From: JAJDXO01 sp965213765
GTDB lineage: Bacteria; Pseudomonadota; Alphaproteobacteria; Rhodospirillales; UBA2165
Assembly (NCBI GenBank): GCA_965213765.1
Contig: OZ243926.1
Span: 496,001-560,000, forward strand
Length of the DNA: 64,000 nucleotides
Reading direction: 5' to 3'
The position numbers and the translations under genes were made by a program. A model generated the notes under the pieces. The model saw only the letters and a program-made list of their open reading frames with translations, was not told where the DNA came from and ran no database searches. This document shows positions 17,870 through 25,806 of this stretch, in pieces (positions within the stretch are counted from its first letter, which is position 1; every line of letters begins with the position of its first letter).

Positions 17870-18481
17870 ATGCCGATGAGCGACGAGATGATCGAGCGCC
17901 TTACAATCCGCGAGTTGGTGGAAAACTGGGCCATATGGCGGGACTCGGGCGATTGGGAGCGGTTCCGCACGGTCTGGCATGATGACGGGCGGATGATGGC
18001 GACCTGGCTTCAGGCTGGTCCCGATACGTTCATCGCCGGTTCCAAGAAGGTGTTCGAGAGCGACGGTAGTATCATCCACTTTCTGGGTGGTACGACATCG
18101 GATGTCGCCGGCAACCGGGCCATTGCGCAGACCAAGATGACCATCAACCAGCGGGCCGAGGTCGAGGAGGTGTGGTGCGACGTGGTCTGTCTCGGCAGGT
18201 TTTATGATTTCCTGGAAAAGCGGGACGGCAAGTGGGGGTTCGTGGTGCGTCAGCCGATCTACGAAAAGGACTGGATCGCGCCTCTCGACCCCAACGCGAC
18301 GCTCACGCTGGATCAATCCGTTCTCGATAGCTATCCCGTCGGCTACCGGCATCTGGCCTATTTGCAGGCCGGCCTCGGCTACAGCGTCAAGCGGGATATG
18401 CCCGGCCTCAAGGGGCCGGAAATCGAAGCGCTTTACGCGCGCGGCAAAGCCTGGCTGGAGGGCAAGCCGCTGGAAATATGA
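17870..18481 (+). CDS. SnoaL-like (NTF2-fold) protein
   Basis: A 203-residue protein with an N-terminal SnoaL_4-type domain (residues 8-135: IRELVENWAIWRDSGDWERF, AGSKKVFESDG, RGxYDF-like GRFYDFLEKRDGKWG). Such domains occur in aromatic ring dioxygenase small subunits, dehydratases and cyclases. The C-terminal 60 residues (SVKRDMPGLKGPEIEALYAR) recur in stand-alone catabolic members. GGGAGAACGAGAAG lies upstream. ATG 17876 is an alternative start. No partner gene adjoins. Its stop codon lies two bases from the end of a MITE-like repeat. Confidence 0.7.
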   Translation: MPMSDEMIERLTIRELVENWAIWRDSGDWERFRTVWHDDGRMMATWLQAGPDTFIAGSKKVFESDGSIIHFLGGTTSDVAGNRAIAQTKMTINQRAEVEEVWCDVVCLGRFYDFLEKRDGKWGFVVRQPIYEKDWIAPLDPNATLTLDQSVLDSYPVGYRHLAYLQAGLGYSVKRDMPGLKGPEIEALYARGKAWLEGKPLEI

Positions 18482-18482
18482 C

Positions 18483-18808
18483 TAGGGTCCGGACTCAATT
18501 AAGCCGCCATAGGGGTGTTGCGGCGATGAGGCATAAAATAATTGCATCATGGCCGGGCCCACCGGACCGGCTTCGCCGGCCGGAGGACAAACCGCGACCC
18601 GGCCATCCACGTGTACCGCCGATCGCCGGGCGTGGATCACCGGGTCAAATAAGGTCAATTCGGACGAATTGACCGACCCGGTGATGACGACTTTTGCGGG
18701 TGAGCGGGGAGAGGAGGCTTGCCATGCGTTCCCTCGCCCCGTCAGGGGGAGAGCGGACAGAGTGAGAAGGCGCAAAAAGGAGAATCCCCTAATTGAGTAC
18801 GGACCCTA
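18483..18808. repeat. MITE-like element, copy 1 (326 bp)
   Basis: Ends are inverted: TAGGGTCCGGACTCAATTA at 18483 and TAATTGAGTACGGACCCTA at 18790-18808. Both ends start with TA, as expected for IS630/Tc1-mariner derived MITEs with TA target duplication. The interior has no gene. It contains a nested palindrome (18636-18685) and GC/AG-rich blocks shared with 49.3-49.5 kb and 50.9-51.0 kb. A shorter relative lies at 21252-21394 and end-like sequences at 47143 and 52328. Confidence 0.7.
18636..18685. repeat. Nested palindrome (REP-like hairpin), copy in MITE 1
   Basis: Outer arms ATCACCGGGTC and GACCCGGTGAT enclose AAATAA on the left and an inner perfect hairpin GGTCAATTCG/CGAATTGACC with a two-base loop. 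The same unit occurs three times in tandem at 49281-49442 and once at about 50904-50956. Confidence 0.75.
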
Positions 18809-18925
18809 GAGCAGTTTCAGCCGCGGCGTGGTCAGCCACTTTCCGAGGCCCCGGGGCCAAGACGATGGCGATGCAGGCAAGGACGTAGGTGACGTAGGCG
18901 GCGAACTCGATACCCGGCACGGAAC
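18809..18925 (-). pseudogene. Remnant of a membrane-protein C-terminus
   Basis: Minus-strand frames give IEFAAYVTYVLACIAIVLAP and, after a frame change, GKWLTTPRLKLL with a stop that falls in the MITE end. It looks like the last membrane helix and tail of a transporter. The rest of the gene is gone. Confidence 0.25.
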
Positions 18926-19771
18926 CTAAGCCAGCGCGCCCGACTGGAAATCCCGCACTGCTTGCTCCAGTTCCTGGCGGGTATTCATGACGAACGGTCC
19001 GTAACGCGCCACCGGCTCATTAATCGGCTTGCCCTCGCAATAGAGGATTTGTGCACCGTCAGGTCCTGCCGTGACGCCGACCTCTCCTTCGCCGTGAAAC
19101 ACCGCCACCGAGGGTGCCGGCGCCTGTTGATCGCGTCCCAGGTTGTCGGCGGCGGCGATGGATCCCTCATGAACGCACATGAAGAGACCATTGCCGGTAT
19201 CGGTCATGGTCGCCCAGTTGGCGTTTGGCTCCAGGGTTACATCCAGCAAACGGATCGGCGTATGCGCCTGGGCCGGACCGGTGATGCCGTCATACTCCCC
19301 GGCAAACACCCGGACAACGCCGCCTTCGACATCGGCCGACGGCACGTCGCTCGCCGGAATATCCTGATAGCGGGGCTCGGTCATCTTGAGCTCCGCCGGC
19401 AGATTGACCCAGAGCTGGAAGCCGCGCAGCCGGCCCTCAACCATCTCCGGCATCTCGGAGTGAATGATGCCCTTGCCTGCGGTCATCCACTGGATGTCGC
19501 CCGGGCCCAGCACGCCCTCATTGCCCACCGAGTCCTTATGCCGCACCAGTCCCTCGAACCTGATGGTCACGGTCTCGAACCCCCGGTGGGGATGGTCCGG
19601 AAACCCCGCCATGTAGGTGTCCGGGTCGTCATTGTTCATCCTGTCGAGCATGAGAAATGGGTCGACCATGTCGAGGGACGGGGTGCCGATCATACGGGTC
19701 AGCTGGACGCCGGCGCCATCGGACGTGGGCATGCCGGCGTGAACCTGGGTCAGCGTACGCTTTTCGGACAT
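18926..19771 (-). CDS. Pirin family protein
   Basis: A 281-residue bicupin of the pirin family. The metal-binding histidines are seen in FPDHPHRGFETVTI and the partner His/Glu in GKGIIHSEMPE. The C-terminal cupin contains GEYDGITGPAQAHTP. Bacterial pirins include quercetinase-like dioxygenases and regulators of central metabolism. The metal centre is intact here. It is divergent from the CmcJ-like oxygenase gene at 19882, and an inverted repeat lies between them. Confidence 0.82.
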   Translation of the reverse strand: MSEKRTLTQVHAGMPTSDGAGVQLTRMIGTPSLDMVDPFLMLDRMNNDDPDTYMAGFPDHPHRGFETVTIRFEGLVRHKDSVGNEGVLGPGDIQWMTAGKGIIHSEMPEMVEGRLRGFQLWVNLPAELKMTEPRYQDIPASDVPSADVEGGVVRVFAGEYDGITGPAQAHTPIRLLDVTLEPNANWATMTDTGNGLFMCVHEGSIAAADNLGRDQQAPAPSVAVFHGEGEVGVTAGPDGAQILYCEGKPINEPVARYGPFVMNTRQELEQAVRDFQSGALA

Positions 19772-19824
19772 TTCTTGGATTCCCTATCCCGCCGGCCGAT
19801 CAAACTGGCGTGAGTGATATTGTG

Positions 19825-19849
19825 AGACTACTTACTCAGGAGGTAGTCT
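19825..19849. promoter_or_regulatory. Inverted repeat in the pirin/CmcJ-like divergent promoter
   Basis: AGACTAC (19825-19831) and GTAGTCT (19843-19849) are inverted around an 11-base centre, 33 bases before the CmcJ-like start and 54 bases before the pirin start. The size and AT-containing centre fit a winged-helix repressor such as an HxlR or MarR protein. No regulator gene adjoins. Confidence 0.45.
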
Positions 19850-19881
19850 TTTCACTGCATCCAGGCAAGAAGGAACGGAAG

Positions 19882-20700
19882 ATGCTCGACCAGCCGGAAA
19901 CCATCACGGGTACGCTCACCTTCGCCGTCGATATCGGCGAAAAACCGGTCACCTACCCGGAAAAGGACGTCAACGACCCGACCCGCACCACCGGCAAGTA
20001 TGAAGACCGGAAGGTTGAGCTGCGTAACGGGCGCCTGATCCGCGATCAGCTCAGCCTCGACAGTGAAGGTTTCACGCTGATCGACAGCAGGACATCGACA
20101 ACCGATTTCTACGACGAAAAGGCCGTCAAAGGCGCTTACTACGACGAATGCATGGCCATCGTGAAGGAACACACCGGCGCCGATGAGATCGTGGTCATCG
20201 ACCACACCATCCGGGTTCAGGACGAGGCGAAGCGCAAGGAGATGGATGTCCGCGCGCCGGTGCCGTCGGTTCACAATGACTTCACCGACTGGTCGGGACG
20301 CAAACGGGTGCACGACATATTTCCCGAGGACAAGGCCGAAGACCGGCTGACCCGCCGGGTCGTGAGCGTCAATGTCTGGCGGCCGATCATGGAGCCGGTG
20401 ATGACCGAACCCTTGGTGCTCTGCGATGCCACGACGCTCGGCGAGGGCGATTTGATCGCCGCCGATCATATCTACAGCTATCGGCGGGGCGAAACCTTCC
20501 GGGTCGCCCATTCGGACAGCCAGAAATGGTACTTCTTCCCCGAGATGACCATGAGCGAAGCGGTGCTGATCAAGTGCTTCGACACCGAGACCGACCGTAC
20601 CCGCTTCAATGCTCACGGCGCCGCCCGCATCGCGGCCCCCGAAGGCGTCGCCCCCCGGGAAAGCATCGAGGTCCGCACCCTCGCCTTCTTCAACGACTAG
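19882..20700 (+). CDS. CmcJ/NvfI-family oxidoreductase
   Basis: A 272-residue protein of the CmcJ/NvfI group, relatives of 2-oxoglutarate oxygenases (CmcJ takes part in cephamycin methoxylation). Diagnostic stretches are VIDHTIRVQ, PVPSVHNDFTD and VNVWRPIMEPVMTEPLVLCD, with the metal-binding His-x-Asp pair probably in VHNDFT. The ATG at 19882 follows AAGGAACGGAAG and is where homology begins. It is followed after 11 bases by the DUF427 gene, so the two form an operon. The substrate is unknown. Confidence 0.75.
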   Translation: MLDQPETITGTLTFAVDIGEKPVTYPEKDVNDPTRTTGKYEDRKVELRNGRLIRDQLSLDSEGFTLIDSRTSTTDFYDEKAVKGAYYDECMAIVKEHTGADEIVVIDHTIRVQDEAKRKEMDVRAPVPSVHNDFTDWSGRKRVHDIFPEDKAEDRLTRRVVSVNVWRPIMEPVMTEPLVLCDATTLGEGDLIAADHIYSYRRGETFRVAHSDSQKWYFFPEMTMSEAVLIKCFDTETDRTRFNAHGAARIAAPEGVAPRESIEVRTLAFFND

Positions 20701-20711
20701 GAGGACCGCCA

Positions 20712-21254
20712 ATGGTAAAGGCAGTTTGGAACGGTGAGGTTATCGCTGAAACCGACGATATCGTCATGGTGGAAGCCAATCCCTATTTTCCGATCAACTC
20801 GGTGAAGGACGGCGTGCTGACCAAGAGCGACAGCCCCCGCACCTTCTGTCACTGGAAAGGCTTCGCCGATTACTATGACGTAACAGTGGGCGAAGCGGCC
20901 AACGAAGGCGCGGCCTGGCACTACGATGAGCCGTACGAGCAAGCCACCGAGATCAAGGACCGGGTGGCGTTCTGGAACGGCGTTGAAATCGAAGGGGCGC
21001 CGGAGGACAAGGGCAAGTTCGAACCGGAACCCAGCCAACTCGGCGACCTCACGGGCTGGCCGGCTCTTTGCTGGCTGTTGCGGCACCCCGGGAAAACCGA
21101 GTTCACGGCGTCCGAGGTGGAGGAAATCACCAAGATCCCGGCAGCAGACTTGCCGACGGAGTTCCAGGTCTTCGATGTTCAGCGCTACGCCGCCCGCTAC
21201 GAGTGGTCGCTGGAGGGCGAAGGCGCCGGCCTACTGCTCAAAAAGGCGGTATAG
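20712..21254 (+). CDS. DUF427 domain protein
   Basis: A 180-residue protein whose first 95 residues are a DUF427 domain (VKAVWNGEVIAETDDIVMVE, SPRTFCHWKGFADYYDV, AAWHYDEPYEQATEIKDRVAFW). The domain is widespread, beta-rich and without a settled function. The C-terminal 80 residues are poorly conserved. A GAGGA ribosome site lies just before the ATG. Its stop codon TAG is formed by the end of a MITE-like repeat, so the natural C-terminus may have been altered by the insertion. Confidence 0.75.
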   Translation: MVKAVWNGEVIAETDDIVMVEANPYFPINSVKDGVLTKSDSPRTFCHWKGFADYYDVTVGEAANEGAAWHYDEPYEQATEIKDRVAFWNGVEIEGAPEDKGKFEPEPSQLGDLTGWPALCWLLRHPGKTEFTASEVEEITKIPAADLPTEFQVFDVQRYAARYEWSLEGEGAGLLLKKAV

Positions 21255-21394
21255 GGTCTGTACTCAATTAGGGGCTTCTCCTTTTTGCTGCCCCTCACCC
21301 TACCCCTCTCCCCTGACGGGCGCGAGGGACCTTGTGCCGCGCCGTCCGCAGCGCCGCAACGCTGCTATGGCGGCTCAATCGAGGCCGGGCCTTA
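21252..21394. repeat. MITE-like element, copy 2 (143 bp)
   Basis: A compact copy of the element at 18483-18808 in the opposite orientation: left end TAGGGTCTGTACTCAATTAG, right end matching the reverse of TAAGGCCCGGCCTCGATTG, with GCCGCAACGCTGCTATGGCGG and CTCTCCCCTGACGGGCGCGA in between. TA flanks both ends. No coding content. Confidence 0.7.
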
Positions 21395-21719
21395 GGAGGC
21401 CGGGTATCAGGATTGGAGAAGGGTTCAAATCCACCACCGGGACCCTGATTTTGCCGGACACTCGCTCTCCGAATTTAAATGAGGGCCTCAATGGAGGAGG
21501 CGCCCGGCTGTCGAACTCTTGATCTTTGGGCAACGATCCGTGGACGACGAAATCCCGCTGCGCCATCGGTAGCCCTAGGAGCCATTCCAGTCCTCGCGGA
21601 ATTTTCAGGATTCCATGGAATTGAGTTAGCATGGGATTTGCGGCCAATCGTCCATTCCATGGGGATAGACGTCCCGCACACCGAGAGACGCACCGCACCA
21701 CTTGAACTGGGAGTGATCA
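21395..21719. other. Gene-free stretch
   Basis: I find no supported gene here. GGGTTCAAATCC at 21424 resembles a tRNA T-loop but no tRNA folds around it. The promoter of the GYD gene should lie towards the right end. Confidence 0.5.
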
Positions 21720-22013
21720 ATGGCAACGTTCATCATGCTTATGAACTTCACGCAGGACGGCGTGGCGGAGATCAAGGACGCCCCGAACCGCCGCAAACAG
21801 GCGGCGGACCTCGCCGAAAAGTGCGGGGTGAATATTGTGGCCAATTACCTGACCATGGGCTCCTATGACCGGGTCAGCATCGTCGAGGCACAGGACGGCG
21901 AAGCCGTCGCCAAATTTGCCTTGGCGCTCGGCGGTCTCGGATTTCTGTCGACGACGACACTCCGGGCGTTCAATTCGGACGAGGCCGACGCCATCGTCAG
22001 CTCCCTGCCGTAG
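21720..22013 (+). CDS. GYD domain protein
   Basis: A 97-residue single-domain GYD protein (FIMLMNFTQDGVAEIKDAP, YLTMGSYDRVSIVEAQDGEA, LRAFNSDEADAIVSSLP). GYD proteins are small ferredoxin-fold proteins of unknown biochemical role, often with signalling-like or oxygenase neighbours. GGGAG lies upstream of the ATG. A strong bidirectional-looking terminator follows after 9 bases, so the gene is monocistronic. Confidence 0.75.
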   Translation: MATFIMLMNFTQDGVAEIKDAPNRRKQAADLAEKCGVNIVANYLTMGSYDRVSIVEAQDGEAVAKFALALGGLGFLSTTTLRAFNSDEADAIVSSLP

Positions 22014-22021
22014 CCGACAGA

Positions 22022-22059
22022 AAAAGGCGGTCCCACTCCAGACCCGGGGACCGCCTTTT
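22022..22059 (+). terminator. Rho-independent terminator
   Basis: AAAGGCGGTCCC (22023-22034) pairs with GGGACCGCCTTT (22047-22058) around a 12-base loop, with A residues before and T residues after. It serves the GYD gene and, by symmetry, the convergent peroxiredoxin gene. Confidence 0.85.
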
Positions 22060-22080
22060 CATTTGGCTTGAAGCGGCGAC

Positions 22081-22728
22081 TTAGCCGAGGGCCTTGAGAT
22101 CGGCCAATGTCTTCTCGGGCTCGGGCCGGGTCGCGTAGTTCGGATGGATATCGGCCGCCCGGACGACGCCGGAGCTGTCGATCACCAGCCGCGACGGCAT
22201 GGGCAGCGTCCAGCTGTCATCGCCATTGGTTCCCGGCAGGTCGAGACCGAAACCCTCGTAAATCTTCTTCACCTCGTCCGGCACCTGGAACTTGATGCCG
22301 AGCTCGGCGGCATAGTCGTTACCGGCGTCCGTGAGGATGTCGAAGGTCAGGTTGTGCTTCTCGACCATGGCCTGGGTCTTTTCGGCCAGTTGGGGGCAGA
22401 GCGCCACCACGGTCGCGCCGGCGGCTTCGATCTGGTCCTGTACTTCCTGCAAAGCGTACAGCTCCGCATTGCAGTAGGGTCACCATTCCCCCCGATAGAC
22501 GGTCAGGACCACCGGGCCCTTGGCCAGCAGATCGGCCGAATTCACCGTCTCGCCCCGCGAGTTGGTGAGCGAGAAAGCCGGCAGGGTGTCGCCGACCTGG
22601 ATGCAGGTATCGAGGATACCGGATTCCGCCAGTTCCTTGGTCGCGGCGCCCATAACGGCCCGAACCTCGTCGGGCATCCGCTTGGCACCGGCCTCGCGGA
22701 TGGCGGCAAGTTTTTCTTCTAAGCTCAT
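22081..22728 (-). CDS. Peroxiredoxin-like selenoprotein with in-frame UGA as Sec83
   Basis: Reading through one in-frame TGA (22482-22480 on the minus strand) gives 215 residues of the AhpC/TSA-type peroxiredoxin-like family. The normal motif of this family is YRGxWCPYCNxEL. Here it reads VYRGEW-Sec83-PY-Cys86-NAEL, so UGA stands for the peroxidatic cysteine and the second cysteine is kept (UxxC). The domain is continuous in the same frame on both sides: 82 codons before and 132 after, including the HNLTFDILTD and PSRLVIDSSGVVR segments. A SECIS-like hairpin follows at 22474-22447. The enzyme should reduce peroxides using a thiol donor in the cytoplasm. ATG 22728 follows GTGGAGAA. A true nonsense mutation is the alternative and is less likely. 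Confidence 0.88.
22447..22474 (-). promoter_or_regulatory. Bacterial SECIS element
   Basis: Downstream of the UGA on the minus strand, CTGCAA (22474-22469) pairs with TTGCAG (22452-22447). Inside, a U-U mismatch is followed by GCG/CGC, leaving the 8-base loop GAGCTGTA. The loop starts 16 bases after the UGA and begins with G. This is the distance and loop composition known for functional bacterial SECIS elements. Confidence 0.82.
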
Positions 22729-22740
22729 TTAATTCTCCAC

Positions 22741-22767
22741 GTCTCACTCAGGTCTCGATCCTGAGAC
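22741..22767. promoter_or_regulatory. Overlapping inverted repeats upstream of the peroxiredoxin-like gene
   Basis: CTCAGG (22747-22752) is inverted as CCTGAG (22760-22765), and GTCTCA (22741-22746) as TGAGAC (22762-22767). They lie 13-39 bases upstream of the start codon, a position suited to an operator or an mRNA leader hairpin. No regulator is adjacent. Confidence 0.35.
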
Positions 22768-22851
22768 TGTCTTCACTTTAGAGCAGCGATCGAGCCTTGG
22801 CGATAACGTTCCAGGCGGTGCGTTCCGCCGCATCCGGTCCGCGGAACCGGG

Positions 22852-23856
22852 CTATTCGGCGGCGTCAAATTCACCGTAATGGGGATAGGTATTGGTCATG
22901 TACCAGCGATAGAAATCCCAGTAGGACTCGCTCGGGTACTTGGGCGGATTGTCGGGCCCGGTACAGGTGGGCAGACATTCGCACACCGGCTCGAACGCAC
23001 TGTTTACAAACAGCGCGATGGAGTAGCGGTCCGCGTCCTTGGGCGGAATGACCCGGTGGGGCGTGGCGCGGAACCGTTCGTTGGACCAGCGGCCCAGAAA
23101 TTGGCCGGTATTGACCAGAATGGCGTCGTCCATGCGCGGCGGACGGAACCAGTTGCCGTCCACGTCGAGAATTTCCAGCCCGTCCACGTCGGCCTGCGGC
23201 AGAAAGGTCATGAAGCCCGTATCGGCATGCGGGCCCAGGCCGAACTCGTTCTCCCCCAAATCCGGCACCGGCGGATAGTGAGCCATCCGGAAATAGGTGT
23301 AGTTGTTGTCGAAATACGGTTTGAAGAAGTCTTTCTCCAAATCCAGCGCCGTCGCCCAAACCGGCAACAGTGTCTTGCCGAGATTTGTCAGCGTGGCCAT
23401 GTATTCCCGAACCGTTTCCCGGAAACCGGGCAAATCGTCCGGCCACTGGTTTTCATCGTAGAAGAATTTGCCTGCCTGCCGGTTGGGGTCGTCTTCGGGA
23501 TATTCGGTCGCAAACACCATCACTTCGGTGGTGTCGAACTTGGTGTTCTCGTTATAGGTGGAGTGCTTGACCATGGTGAAGCCGGGCTTGATATAGCCCC
23601 GCTGATTCATGTTGATCTCAAGCTTCATCTTTTCTTCGATGGGCAGATCGTGAAAGCGCCGGGTCTCGGAGAATATCCGTTCGATCAGGTCGTCACCGAC
23701 CCCGTGATTGCGGATGAAAAAGAAGCCGACATTCTCACACGCCTCGCGCAATTGACCGGCCAACGCATCCAGCGCGCCCTCCTCGCCCGCGAGAAAAGGG
23801 CCGATATCAAGCACCGGCAACTCACCGATTTCGACTAAACGATTATCACTGGCCAT
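22852..23856 (-). CDS. Isopenicillin N synthase-family 2-oxoglutarate/Fe(II) dioxygenase
   Basis: A 334-residue IPNS-like oxygenase with an N-terminal DIOX_N region (LPVLDIGPFL, ACENVGFFFIRNHGV) and a C-terminal 2OG-Fe(II) domain. The iron ligands are His and Asp of GLGPHADTGFMTFL and the His of TPHRVIPP, and the 2-oxoglutarate arginine lies in DADRYSIALF. I prefer ATG 23856 over the upstream one at 23895 because homology begins with the short leader MASDNRLVEIG. It is transcribed away from the dehydrogenase gene at 23990. Substrate unknown. Confidence 0.82.
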   Translation of the reverse strand: MASDNRLVEIGELPVLDIGPFLAGEEGALDALAGQLREACENVGFFFIRNHGVGDDLIERIFSETRRFHDLPIEEKMKLEINMNQRGYIKPGFTMVKHSTYNENTKFDTTEVMVFATEYPEDDPNRQAGKFFYDENQWPDDLPGFRETVREYMATLTNLGKTLLPVWATALDLEKDFFKPYFDNNYTYFRMAHYPPVPDLGENEFGLGPHADTGFMTFLPQADVDGLEILDVDGNWFRPPRMDDAILVNTGQFLGRWSNERFRATPHRVIPPKDADRYSIALFVNSAFEPVCECLPTCTGPDNPPKYPSESYWDFYRWYMTNTYPHYGEFDAAE

Positions 23857-23989
23857 GACCCAAGGCTCCCAACCGGCCGTCCACATGCGTCCCATATTTC
23901 GCCACCCATCTTCGGGTGGACATTTGCCCGGTATTGAACGCTAATTCGGACGGAATTTGAAGCCATATCGAACATTGAGGATAGACGGG

Positions 23990-24883
23990 ATGGGACAAGT
24001 GGCGGGCATCATCGGCTTGGGCATCATGGGATCGGCCTTCAGCCGGAATATGATGAAGAACGGCGTCCAGGTCATCGGTTACGACATTGACGACGACAAA
24101 TTGGACGGGCTGGCCAAGGAACGGCTGACGCGGGCCGGGTCTCCGGCCGATGTCGCCCGCCAGGCAGACGTGGTGATCACCTCCCTTCCCTCGCGGACCG
24201 CTTTCCACGAGGTGATGACCGGGGAGAATGGTCTCGCGTCGTCGGGCAAGGCCGGTCTGGTGGTCGCCGACACCTGCACCCTCACCGTCGAGGATAAGCA
24301 GAAGGCGTTCGATGCCCTCGCGCCCCATGATGTCATCCTGCTTGACTGTCCGGTGAGCGGCACCGGCGCGCAGGCCGCCAACGCCGATCTGGCCATACTC
24401 GGGTCGGGCGACGAGGCGGCCTTCCGGCAAGCAAAACCCATACTCGAGAGCTTTTCGCGAAACGCACACTATGTCGGCGCCTTCGGCAACGGCTCCAAAA
24501 CCAAATACGTCGCCAACCTGTTGGTTGCCATCCACAACGTGTCGGCCGCCGAGGCATTGGTGCTGGGACAAAAGGCGGGGTTAGACCCGGCAACCTTGTT
24601 GGCTGTCCTTCAGGATGGTGCCGGGAACTCCCGCATGCTGGAAATGCGGGGACCGATGATGGTGGCCAACGACTACGATTCGAAGGTGTCCGCCACCATG
24701 ATCACCCAGGACAAGGACATGGGGATCATCAACGCTTTCATCGACGGAGTGGACGCGCCCGCCCCGTTGTTCAAGGCGACACTCGACCTGTACGAAGCTG
24801 CGCTGTCCCAGGGATTGGAGAACAGCGATACCGCCTCGGTCTGCGCGGTACTGGAGAATATGGCCGGCATAGAACGCGATTAA
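23990..24883 (+). CDS. 3-hydroxyisobutyrate dehydrogenase-family NAD(P) oxidoreductase
   Basis: A 297-residue beta-hydroxyacid dehydrogenase. The Rossmann motif GIIGLGIMGSAFSRNM opens the protein. The substrate motif DCPVSGTGAQAANADLAILGSG and the catalytic lysine in GSKTKYVANLLVAIHN follow. Members reduce or oxidise short 3-hydroxy acids such as 3-hydroxyisobutyrate or tartronate semialdehyde. The start at 23990 puts GAGGATAG upstream. An in-frame ATG at 23957 would add 11 residues with no homology. It is monocistronic as far as spacing shows. Confidence 0.82.
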   Translation: MGQVAGIIGLGIMGSAFSRNMMKNGVQVIGYDIDDDKLDGLAKERLTRAGSPADVARQADVVITSLPSRTAFHEVMTGENGLASSGKAGLVVADTCTLTVEDKQKAFDALAPHDVILLDCPVSGTGAQAANADLAILGSGDEAAFRQAKPILESFSRNAHYVGAFGNGSKTKYVANLLVAIHNVSAAEALVLGQKAGLDPATLLAVLQDGAGNSRMLEMRGPMMVANDYDSKVSATMITQDKDMGIINAFIDGVDAPAPLFKATLDLYEAALSQGLENSDTASVCAVLENMAGIERD

Positions 24884-24968
24884 CGTGGCCCGGCCGGTCT
24901 TTATCCACACCTTCGCCTGGACACCTTATGATTCGACCATGGCCCAACAAACGCGCTAAACCAGACAG

Positions 24969-25757
24969 GTGAACGGAACGGCAAATCCTAAGATCAAGCT
25001 CGAAGGCGTGACCAAAGGCTTTGGTGACGAGCATGTGCTGCGCGGCATCGATTTGGAGGTCGGCGGCGGCGAGTCAGTGGTGCTTGTCGGCCCGTCGGCC
25101 TGCGGCAAGACCTTGCTGTTCAAGTGTATACTCGGATTGATCCCGCCCGATTCCGGGTCGATCAAGATCGACGGCGAAGAAACCGTCGGCCTCGCCCCTG
25201 ACGAGCGAGAGCAGCTATTGCGGCGGGTCGGTATGCTATTTCAGCAGTCCGCCCTGTTCGACAGCTTGAGCATTTGGGAGAACGTCGCCTTCCGGCTGAT
25301 TCAAAGCCACCTGGTGCCACGTACCGAGGCGCGCCGGCTTGCGGTGGAAAAGCTGTCTCAAGTGGGAATGGACCCGGAGGTCGCCGACCTGTTGCCGGCG
25401 GAACTTTCGGGCGGCATGCGGAAGCGGGTCGGATTTGCCCGGGCGATTGCCGGCGATCCGGAGATCGTCTTCCTCGACGAGCCCACCGCCGGTCTCGATC
25501 CGATCATGAGCAATATCATCAACGAGTTGATCCTGGACGGGGTCCGCCGGCTAGGCGCCACGACGCTGTCGATCACGTCGGACATGTCGGGCGCACGGAT
25601 GATTTCCGACCGTATCGCCATGCTCCATGACGGCAAGATCATCTGGCAGGGACCAACGGATCAGGTGGATGCCGCCGGCAACCCCTATCTCGATCAGTTC
25701 ATCCACAGCCGCGCCGAAGGCCCCATCGAGACGGTGATCACCCCCGACCCCGTCTGA
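24969..25757 (+). CDS. ABC transporter ATPase, MlaF type
   Basis: A 262-residue ABC ATPase with Walker A GPSACGKT, signature LSGGMRKRVGFARA, Walker B IVFLDEPTAGLDP and the H-loop position changed to SITSDM, where most ABC ATPases have a histidine. The sequence resembles MlaF, the ATPase of the phospholipid-transport Mla system. The usual partners (mlaE permease, mlaD substrate protein) are not next to it, so it must work with proteins coded elsewhere or be an orphan. The start is GTG. The H-loop change could lower ATP hydrolysis. Confidence 0.75.
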   Translation: MNGTANPKIKLEGVTKGFGDEHVLRGIDLEVGGGESVVLVGPSACGKTLLFKCILGLIPPDSGSIKIDGEETVGLAPDEREQLLRRVGMLFQQSALFDSLSIWENVAFRLIQSHLVPRTEARRLAVEKLSQVGMDPEVADLLPAELSGGMRKRVGFARAIAGDPEIVFLDEPTAGLDPIMSNIINELILDGVRRLGATTLSITSDMSGARMISDRIAMLHDGKIIWQGPTDQVDAAGNPYLDQFIHSRAEGPIETVITPDPV

Positions 25758-25806
25758 CAACCGCCAAGTGCTTGCCGCTTCCCGGCTGAAGTGATAGCCA
25801 AATCGA

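Noticed and set aside
21415..21455. A tRNA, suggested by GGGTTCAAATCC
   Set aside because: The T-stem would have only two pairs and no acceptor, D or anticodon arms can be found.
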